16,360 nucleotides of DNA from Chloroflexi bacterium UBA4733 (GTDB taxonomy: Bacteria; Chloroflexota; UBA4733): assembly GCA_002404055.1 (NCBI GenBank), contig DHIZ01000011.1, positions 18,269-34,628 of the forward strand, in the 5' to 3' direction. Position 1 is the stretch's first letter. The number at the start of each line of letters is the position of its first letter. Both the position numbers and the translations under genes were made by a program. This document shows positions 6,498 through 12,222 of this stretch, piece by piece. The notes below the pieces were generated by a model, which worked only from the letters and a program-made list of their open reading frames with translations, was not told the origin of the DNA and searched no databases.

Positions 6498-7997
6498 GTG
6501 AGCGAGGTGATCGAACAGGTAGAGGGTTGCGCTCCCTCCCTCGTCCCTCCCCAGCGTCGACAACTCGCCTGGTGGCGTGCCACGCCTATGATGCCGCTGT
6601 TGCTGCTGGCAACTGCCACGGCCTCGACGGTCTGGTGGCAGTTGCCGTGGCTGCCTGGTCAGTTCGTCGACCAGGGATCAGGCCGCGTGCCGGTGGCAGT
6701 GGCCGACCTCCTCCTGGTGGTTGTGGCGGCGGCGAGTGTGTTCACCTGGTGCTGGCGGCGTCAACGCCCGTCGCTGCGTCCACTCGGACTCACCATACCC
6801 ATGTTTATGGTCGTCGTGCTGGCGGCCGTCGGCGCTCCCCATGCCCCGGACCCACGTCTGGCCGTTGTCGTCACGGTCCACCTGGTACTGCTCGCGCTGC
6901 TCTTCCTCACCCTGGCGTCCGGCGCCGTCGCACCGTCCTGGGTGGCAGCGGCTCTTGTCGTTGGCCTCGCCGTACAGGCGCCGCTGGCGATTGAACAGGT
7001 GGTGCGGCAAACGACGAGCCCGCTTGGTTTCCTGCTGGCCTGGCCGGGCGACTTCCAGCCCAACGTGTCGGACGCCAGCATCTTGCTCCGCGCCGACGGC
7101 AGCCCCTGGCTGCGGGCGTATGGCCCCTTCTATCATCCCAACATTTTGGGCGGTTATCTCGCGTTGGAACTGCCATTGCTGATCGGTCTCAGCATCGCCG
7201 TCTGGCCGCGCCGTGCATCCAGACTCCCTCGGGCGCTCCTTGGCCTGCCAGTTGGGCTGGTGCTGACTGGTCTCGCCCTATCGGCGTCTCGGAGCGCGTG
7301 GGTGGGCGCCATCGCCGGCCTGGTTGCCTTCGCCGCCTATTCCTGGCGCCGCGCCGTCGACCAGCGCGCTCCCTGGCTAGCTGATTGTGACAGCGCGGCA
7401 GGCGCCATCGTCCTGGCATGTCTGGTGTTGGCGGTTGTGCTGGCTCTGCTGCGTCCGCCGTTGCTGGATCGCTTTGATCCCGGCAGCAACAGGTTGGAGC
7501 AGCAATCAGTCAAGGAGCGGCTGTTCTTCTACCAGGTCGGCCTCCAGTTGCTGGCGGCGCATCCGTTCCTCGGCGTTGGCGCCGGCAACGTTGACCTGGC
7601 GGAGTCGATCTTCTTTCATCAGACCCTCGGCCCCGCTCCGGTACACAACGTACCCCTCCTCATGGCAGTAGAACTCGGCCCCCTGGGCACCCTGGCCTGG
7701 ATAATTGCCGCCGGCTGTATCGTGGGACACACCTGGCGTCATCCCGGTAGGTGGACGGTGACCTTTGCCGCCGCGCTCGTGGCAGTCGGCATCGCCGGGC
7801 TTTTCGACCACTACCTATGGACGTTCCCCGTAGCAGGCACGACCCTGGCGGTGTTAGCCGGCGCCTGGGCAGCTACCCTGGGCGGCGAGCGCCGGACCCT
7901 TTGGCCGTACGCTACCCTGCCAACGACTGCAGCTCCACGGCGGGATCAGCCAGTTGGCGCCGCACGCGCCCGTCCACCGTCAACCGGCGCTGGATGA
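6498..7997 (+). CDS. O-antigen ligase / Wzy polymerase-like membrane protein
   Basis: This polytopic protein of 499 residues has about eleven to twelve hydrophobic helices and a long loop between residues about 180 and 215. It carries the PF04932-type signatures: GPFYHPNILGGYLAL around His213, an SASRSAW segment, and a late HNVPLLMAVELGPLG (His383). Such proteins transfer or polymerise undecaprenyl-linked glycans at the outer face of the membrane. No glycosyltransferases or flippase lie in the window, so its substrate is unknown. It starts at GTG 6498, ten bases after the Rieske gene; GTG 6507 is possible, and no strong Shine-Dalgarno sequence decides. The C-terminal 40 residues are Pro/Arg-rich and are read from DNA that also encodes the end of the convergent flavoprotein gene (86-base overlap), so that tail may be dispensable. 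Confidence 0.87.
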   Translation: MSEVIEQVEGCAPSLVPPQRRQLAWWRATPMMPLLLLATATASTVWWQLPWLPGQFVDQGSGRVPVAVADLLLVVVAAASVFTWCWRRQRPSLRPLGLTIPMFMVVVLAAVGAPHAPDPRLAVVVTVHLVLLALLFLTLASGAVAPSWVAAALVVGLAVQAPLAIEQVVRQTTSPLGFLLAWPGDFQPNVSDASILLRADGSPWLRAYGPFYHPNILGGYLALELPLLIGLSIAVWPRRASRLPRALLGLPVGLVLTGLALSASRSAWVGAIAGLVAFAAYSWRRAVDQRAPWLADCDSAAGAIVLACLVLAVVLALLRPPLLDRFDPGSNRLEQQSVKERLFFYQVGLQLLAAHPFLGVGAGNVDLAESIFFHQTLGPAPVHNVPLLMAVELGPLGTLAWIIAAGCIVGHTWRHPGRWTVTFAAALVAVGIAGLFDHYLWTFPVAGTTLAVLAGAWAATLGGERRTLWPYATLPTTAAPRRDQPVGAARARPPSTGAG

Positions 7998-9177
7998 GCG
8001 TGCGGGTAGGTTCGACATCGGGGTTGCGGTTCACGAAGAGGGCGGCGATCAGGCGGCCCTCCTTGAGGTAGAACCCGCTGAAGTCGCGCCCGGTCGGGTC
8101 CCCGCGCGTGACGATATCATCCGATCCCTCGTTGTTGCCCAGATACTCCATGGAGAGGTCGAAGAGGTCGGAGAAGAAGTAGGGTGGCTGATCGAAAGCG
8201 AGGCGCTGGCCGCCTTTGCCGGCTGCCTCGCGGGCCATGTTCTTACCGGCGATTTCGCCGTGCTGCTGCGCCACGTCCCAGTGTTCGACGCGCAAGCGCC
8301 TGGCATAGAGCGGGCTGTAGAAGCGAGCCACGTCACCGGCGGCGTAGATGCCCGGCTGGTTGGTCTGCAGGAACTCGTCGGTGACGATGCCGTTGTCCAC
8401 CAGGAGCGGCGTGCCCTCCGCCAGCCCCGTCTCGGGAGTGACACCAACACCCGCCACCACCAGTTCGCACTCCAGTGTGCGGCCGCCCTTGGTCAGCACC
8501 CGCTCGACGCGCCCTTGTCCCTCCAGGTGGGTCGCCTGATCGGCGTTGATGATCTCCACGCCGTGTGCGGTCAAGGTGCGCTGGAAGACGGGTGCCAGTC
8601 GGCTCCCGAAGAGGTGCTCCCAGAGCACCGACTCCCGACCGACCAGGGCCGTCTCCAGTCCCATCTGGCGCAACGAGGCGGCCACCTCCGCGCCGATGAA
8701 GCCGCCGCCGATGATGACGGCACGCCGTTTCCCGGTGGCAGCCTGTCTGATCCGCTCGGAGTCTTGCAGCGTTCGCAGCAGCAGGACGCCCTCCAGGTCT
8801 GCGCCGGGAACCGGCAACGGACGCGGCGAGGCGCCGGTCGCCAGCAGCAACCGGTCGAAGCCGAGCGCCGTCCCGTCGCTGAGCCGGACGTTCCGCCCGG
8901 CAACGTCGAGCTGTTGCACACCCACGCCCAACCGCAACTCCACGTCGTGCTGCTGCGCCCAATCGGCCGGGTGGACGAAGACGTCGTCCCGCTTGGTCTC
9001 GGCGCGCAGGAAGTCCTTGGAGAGCGGCGGGCGATGGTAGGGCCGTTCCTGCTCGCGGGAGAGAAGGATGATCCGGCCCTTCGCACCCTCCTGGCGGATA
9101 GCCTCCGCCGCCTTGGCGCCGGCGAGGCCGCCACCAATGATCAGAAAGGGAATGTTCTGACTGCGCTGCGCCGTCAT
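7912..9177 (-). CDS. NAD(P)H:ferredoxin reductase-type FAD oxidoreductase
   Basis: This 421-residue flavoprotein moves electrons from NAD(P)H to a small redox protein such as a ferredoxin or Rieske protein. It has an N-terminal FAD dinucleotide fold (LIIGGGLAG, 12-20), the LLLATGASPRPLPVPG segment (110-125), a second GxGxxG fold for NAD(P)H (VIIGGGFIGAEVA, 154-166), the FAD-binding IYAAGDVA (277-284), and a C-terminal reductase domain around PPYFFSDLFDLSMEYLG. This order matches the ferredoxin reductase/AIF-like group used with Rieske dioxygenases and P450s. ATG 9177 is chosen because AGGAGGA lies five bases upstream; the frame's earlier GTG at 9195 would place that Shine-Dalgarno sequence inside the gene. 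It follows the sigma/anti-sigma-like pair on the same strand and may be co-transcribed. No oxygenase is nearby. Confidence 0.93.
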   Translation of the reverse strand: MTAQRSQNIPFLIIGGGLAGAKAAEAIRQEGAKGRIILLSREQERPYHRPPLSKDFLRAETKRDDVFVHPADWAQQHDVELRLGVGVQQLDVAGRNVRLSDGTALGFDRLLLATGASPRPLPVPGADLEGVLLLRTLQDSERIRQAATGKRRAVIIGGGFIGAEVAASLRQMGLETALVGRESVLWEHLFGSRLAPVFQRTLTAHGVEIINADQATHLEGQGRVERVLTKGGRTLECELVVAGVGVTPETGLAEGTPLLVDNGIVTDEFLQTNQPGIYAAGDVARFYSPLYARRLRVEHWDVAQQHGEIAGKNMAREAAGKGGQRLAFDQPPYFFSDLFDLSMEYLGNNEGSDDIVTRGDPTGRDFSGFYLKEGRLIAALFVNRNPDVEPTRTLIQRRLTVDGRVRRQLADPAVELQSLAG

Positions 9178-9213
9178 CGGCTTCCTCCTACCCACTTATC
9201 TACTTACCCGCCC

Positions 9214-9238
9214 GCCGTGGCAACTCCGGTGCCATGGC
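9214..9238. other. Hairpin in the leader of the flavoprotein gene
   Basis: A 9-bp imperfect inverted repeat (9214-9222 with 9230-9238) has a 7-base loop. It lies between the stop of the VPQTG-tail gene (9287) and the flavoprotein start (9177). Read on the minus strand it is not followed by a T run, so it is not an obvious terminator. It could mark mRNA processing between the two genes. Confidence 0.25.
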
Positions 9239-9286
9239 AGATGGCCAGGAGCGGCGACATCCCGGCTCCCGGCCATTGGGATAATC

Positions 9287-9742
9287 CTACCGCGCCAGGC
9301 GACGTCGGAGGGCCAAGCCAAGTGCTGTCACGCCGGCAACGAAGGCGGCGACGCCGCCCCACGGCGTCTGCTGATGTGTGGCGCCGTAGCCGCCGCCCGT
9401 CTGGGGCACGGCCGCCGCCTGCCGTAACCGCTGCCCAGCGCAGGGACGGGCATGGATCGGGAGTCCTTTCGACTTGAGCAGGCGCAAAATGGGGGCTCCC
9501 CGCAGGCATGGGCAGTTCGCAGCGAGCAGGTGCGGGATCGGTTGTTCCGCCACGCAGAACCGATCAAAGGGACAAAGGGACCAATCTGCGGGCAGGTCCC
9601 CGTCGCCGCGCCGAAGCGCTAGCCGCCGCCCGAGTTGTTCCACTAACCCTTGGCGAAACGCGCCTTGCGGCAGCACCGGCGCTTCTTGCAGTGCGCCCAG
9701 CAGGCGGGCCACGTCGCGGTCGTCCAGATCAGGCCGGTCCAT
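9287..9742 (-). CDS. Small anti-sigma-like protein with VPQTG-type anchored tail
   Basis: A 151-residue protein whose ATG (9742) lies 14 bases inside the end of the ECF sigma gene, so translation is coupled. Residues 1-50 are a charged helical segment (DVARLLGALQEAPVLPQGAF and onward) like the N-terminus of many proteins encoded after ECF sigma genes. Residues about 55-105 are unusual, with five Cys (57, 63, 77, 79, 101) and no recognisable fold. The C-terminus has VPQTGG (112-117), a hydrophobic helix (about 129-145) and RRRLAR, the layout of a sortase LPxTG-like sorting signal. There is no N-terminal signal peptide, which conflicts with true sortase anchoring. The middle could be an insertion or a scrambled frame. 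A partner of the sigma factor is inferred from position only. Confidence 0.6.
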   Translation of the reverse strand: MDRPDLDDRDVARLLGALQEAPVLPQGAFRQGLVEQLGRRLALRRGDGDLPADWSLCPFDRFCVAEQPIPHLLAANCPCLRGAPILRLLKSKGLPIHARPCAGQRLRQAAAVPQTGGGYGATHQQTPWGGVAAFVAGVTALGLALRRRLAR

Positions 9743-10316
9743 AGTGCTGCTCCTTCCTCACGTCACTGTCCTGTTGCCTAAATGCGCGCCGGAAGGCGCC
9801 GCGGGCACGCGCGAGCAGCGATTCGGCAGCATCTTCCGACAAGCCGAGGTGATCGGCGAGTTGGCGACCGCTGAGTCGATCGAGGTACTTTAGGGTGAGC
9901 ACCTGCTGGTAATGCGGCGGCAGGTTGTGCAACGTCGCCAGGACGCGCTCGCGCAGCTCTTCCCGTTCCAGCCGCTCGGTCGGCTCCGCGGCCAGATCCG
10001 GCAAGCGTTCGAGCGCCAGTCGGGCCTGCTCCAGGCGTTGACGGCGCCGGTAATGGTCGCCCACCTTGTGGCGGGCAATGCCGCAGAGCCAGGTCGTCAG
10101 CGTCGCCCGCCCGTCATAGCGCTCCAGCGCCTCAAACGCGGCAAGAAAGGTCTCCTGCGCGATATCCTCCGCCGACTGGCGGTCGCTGGCCACGCGATAG
10201 TAGATGAAGCCGTATACCGGATCGAGATATATGGCGCAGAAGGCAGCCAGCGCCGCCTTGTCGCCACGGCGCAGTGCTCGCACCAATTCCCCTTCGTCAC
10301 CGCTCGTTCGCTGCAC
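9729..10316 (-). CDS. ECF (sigma-70 group 4) RNA polymerase sigma factor
   Basis: This 195-residue protein has region 2 at about residues 24-92 (DPVYGFIYYRVASDRQSAED, then an AQETFLAAFEAL helix and GIARHKVGDHYRRR). Region 4 is at about 121-180 (LHNLPPHYQQVLTLKYLDRL, then LADHLGLSEDAAESLLARAR as helix-turn-helix). GTG 10316 is chosen as start because GGAGG lies about eight bases upstream. The gene overlaps the next gene by 14 bases and follows a cytochrome c lipoprotein gene on the same strand with 122 bases between. Only moderately similar to the other ECF factor in the window (5199-5810), so the two are probably different paralogues with different partners. Confidence 0.93.
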   Translation of the reverse strand: MQRTSGDEGELVRALRRGDKAALAAFCAIYLDPVYGFIYYRVASDRQSAEDIAQETFLAAFEALERYDGRATLTTWLCGIARHKVGDHYRRRQRLEQARLALERLPDLAAEPTERLEREELRERVLATLHNLPPHYQQVLTLKYLDRLSGRQLADHLGLSEDAAESLLARARGAFRRAFRQQDSDVRKEQHYGPA

Positions 10317-10438
10317 CGCCCCGCCTCCGTTTGCGCTCTATAATCTTGGTCGTCAGCATGGCTGATTTCCGTCGTGGATACACGTCTCCTCGGCATCAGC
10401 CGATAGTGAAACGGTCCCGGAAGCTGCCGGCGGTGCGC

Positions 10439-11050
10439 TCATCGCAGCGTCCCGAGGTAGGCAACCACGTCATTCACTTGCTGCTCGCTCAAATTCAGGT
10501 CGGGCATCAGTGTGCCAGGTTTAATCGCCTGCGGGTTGGCAATCCAGCGGCGCAGAAAGGCCGGATCGTTGGGCAAGCTGCCGTAGGGTTGGGAGGCGAT
10601 GTGGCTAAGATTGGGCCCCTGGGTGCCGTCGGACACGCCCTGAATGGTGTGGCACAGCGAACAGCCGACTGAGGTGAAGATAGCTTTGCCGTGCGCTACG
10701 GTTGCCGGATTTGGCTGGGATGTTGCCGTTGCGGGGGGGGCGAGCGTTGGGCTGGGTGTTGCTGTTGGGACGGCTCTTGCCGTGGCGGACGGCAAACCGG
10801 TGGCAGTAGCCGGGAACCTGGTCGGAGTGGCCGGCTGTGCTGGCGGCGTTGCCCGGTGGAGCGACACCGTGGCCATCGCATATGTGGCGGCCTGGACCAC
10901 GGCCGGCACGGGAGCGGTCGGCGTGGCGGCAACGGAGCCGACAGCCGTTGATGAGCGACCCCCGCAGCTCACCAGGGCGATGGCGATCGTGGCCGTGAGA
11001 ATGACGCACCATTCGTTGACGTATCGCCCACGCCTGTACTTTGCTCCCAT
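10439..11050 (-). CDS. Cytochrome c lipoprotein (class I, mono-haem)
   Basis: This 203-residue exported electron carrier has a signal peptide ending in a lipobox (ALVSC, Cys29). A linker of about 90 residues rich in Ala, Pro and Thr follows, suited to spanning the cell wall. The haem domain (about 115-203) carries CSLCH (130-134) for covalent haem c, and LMPDLNLSEQQ with Met182 as the likely sixth ligand. The closing helix DVVAYLGTLR is typical of class I cytochromes. ATG 11050 is preceded by GAAGGG. The linker contains an uninterrupted run of eight C (eight G at 10733-10740 on the plus strand), a possible slippage site upstream of the haem domain. It is upstream of an ECF sigma gene on the same strand, and its 5' region has repeated GGAAACCGC motifs. 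Confidence 0.93.
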   Translation of the reverse strand: MGAKYRRGRYVNEWCVILTATIAIALVSCGGRSSTAVGSVAATPTAPVPAVVQAATYAMATVSLHRATPPAQPATPTRFPATATGLPSATARAVPTATPSPTLAPPATATSQPNPATVAHGKAIFTSVGCSLCHTIQGVSDGTQGPNLSHIASQPYGSLPNDPAFLRRWIANPQAIKPGTLMPDLNLSEQQVNDVVAYLGTLR

Positions 11051-11096
11051 TGCACCCTTCCCTCGGCCGGCGCGGACCCCAAATGGCCAGCATCAG

Positions 11097-11123
11097 CGAC
11101 AGCACGCGCTCGGCGCGCTGTCG
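11097..11123. other. Hairpin in the 5' leader region of the cytochrome gene
   Basis: CGACAGC (11097-11103) pairs with GCTGTCG (11117-11123). An inner GCGC/GCGC pair continues the stem across a 2-base bulge. It sits about 50 bases upstream of the cytochrome c start and could be a leader structure or a binding site. Purely structural observation. Confidence 0.3.
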
Positions 11124-11169
11124 TGTCCTGATCATCGATAGCCCTCGGTGTAGTTTGTCGGCATTCGAT

Positions 11170-11200
11170 GCGGTTTCCGTCGGTGGGAGAAGCGGTTTCC
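11170..11200 (-). promoter_or_regulatory. Paired GGAAACCGC motifs, ECF-promoter-like
   Basis: On the minus strand GGAAACCGC occurs twice, at 11200-11192 and 11178-11170, 22 bases apart start to start. GGAAC/GGAAA is the usual core of the -35 element of ECF-dependent promoters. Both copies face the cytochrome c gene, whose neighbour is an ECF sigma gene. They could instead be two binding sites for one regulator on the same DNA face. Confidence 0.35.
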
Positions 11201-11262
11201 TGTAACCCACCGCGTATTCCCTGGCAGTGGATACAGCAGATAGATGAACCGAGGTATCGCTG

Positions 11263-12222
11263 GTGGCCGTGCTGATGCCGGATCAATGCTTACTCGATGC
11301 GGTCCTGGCAACTGTCGCCTACGCGGACATGTTCGATTTCCCGCTCCGGCGGCAGGAGATTCAGCGTGACTTGATCGGTCTGGCGGCGCCCGCCGCATCG
11401 ACAACGAATGCAATAGACACGCTGTTGGACCGTGACCGGCTGGCGGCGGATGGCTCGTACCTGGTGCTGCCGGGACGACGCGGTCTGGCGAAGCTTCGCC
11501 AGAGCCGGGAAGCACAGGCCGCGCGCCTGTGGCCGATTGCCCAACGCTTTGGGCGCCTCATTGCCCGCTTCCCCTTCGTGCGCCTGGTGGCGGTGACCGG
11601 CTCGCTGGCAGCCGGCAACCCGGACGACCGGGCCGACGTTGATTACCTGATCGTCACGGCGCCGGGCCGCCTCTGGTCCGTTCGTGCAATGGCCGCGTTG
11701 CCGGTACGGCTGGCCCGGCGGGCCGGCGTACACCTCTGCCCGAACTATCTCCTGACCACGCGCGCCCTCGCTCTCGAGCACAAGGACCTGTTTACCGCGC
11801 ACGAGTTGTTGCTGGCAACGCCGCTGGCGGGTGCTCCGACCTATCGGCAGTTCCTCGGCTATAACAACTGGGCGGCGCGCTGGCTGCCGAATCACTATGA
11901 GCAGCGCCGGCACTTGGCGCTGAAACTGCCAACCGGCGGCGTGTTACAGCCGTGGAGCGAGCGCCTGCTGGCGGGCCGGCTCAGCGGGCGATTCGAACAG
12001 TGGGAGGCGCAACGCAAGCAGCGGCTGATGCTGCGGAGTAGCGATGGAAATTTCAGCGAGGACATCTGCGAGGGGTATCTCGGGCAGCGCCGTCAACGGA
12101 AGCTCATTGAATTCGAGCAACGCTGCCGGCAACTGGGGATCGTCCCACCCGGTGTGTATGATTTTGACAGGGGGCAACGTGAGCCAGGTGCTCTTCGGCC
12201 AGTCCTATTACCTGCGCTTTGA
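11263..12222 (+). CDS. Nucleotidyltransferase-fold protein
   Basis: This 319-residue cytoplasmic protein opens the plus-strand operon. After an N-terminal helical region that looks like a winged-helix domain (about 8-70, with AYADMFDFPLRRQEI), it has the minimal nucleotidyltransferase signature: VTGSLAAGN (111-119, the helix-turn Gly-Ser) followed by DDRADVDYLIV with the paired carboxylates Asp125 and Asp127. The C-terminal half has many Trp, Tyr and Arg residues and may bind substrate. GTG 11263 is supported by GAGGT (11251-11255). Members of this fold transfer nucleotidyl groups to small molecules, proteins or RNA; the substrate is unknown. Its 3' end overlaps the radical SAM gene by 44 bases, so the products are expected to be made together. 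Confidence 0.8.
   Translation: MAVLMPDQCLLDAVLATVAYADMFDFPLRRQEIQRDLIGLAAPAASTTNAIDTLLDRDRLAADGSYLVLPGRRGLAKLRQSREAQAARLWPIAQRFGRLIARFPFVRLVAVTGSLAAGNPDDRADVDYLIVTAPGRLWSVRAMAALPVRLARRAGVHLCPNYLLTTRALALEHKDLFTAHELLLATPLAGAPTYRQFLGYNNWAARWLPNHYEQRRHLALKLPTGGVLQPWSERLLAGRLSGRFEQWEAQRKQRLMLRSSDGNFSEDICEGYLGQRRQRKLIEFEQRCRQLGIVPPGVYDFDRGQREPGALRPVLLPAL

Noticed and set aside
7954..9477. Open frame of 507 codons on the plus strand
   Set aside because: It is antisense to the clear ferredoxin-reductase-type gene, has no recognisable motif or membrane or signal pattern, and is a product of high GC content.
12044..12178. Longer start for the radical SAM gene within the nucleotidyltransferase gene
   Set aside because: The added residues do not resemble the family, whose N-terminus begins at about GTG 12179, which also has a good Shine-Dalgarno sequence.
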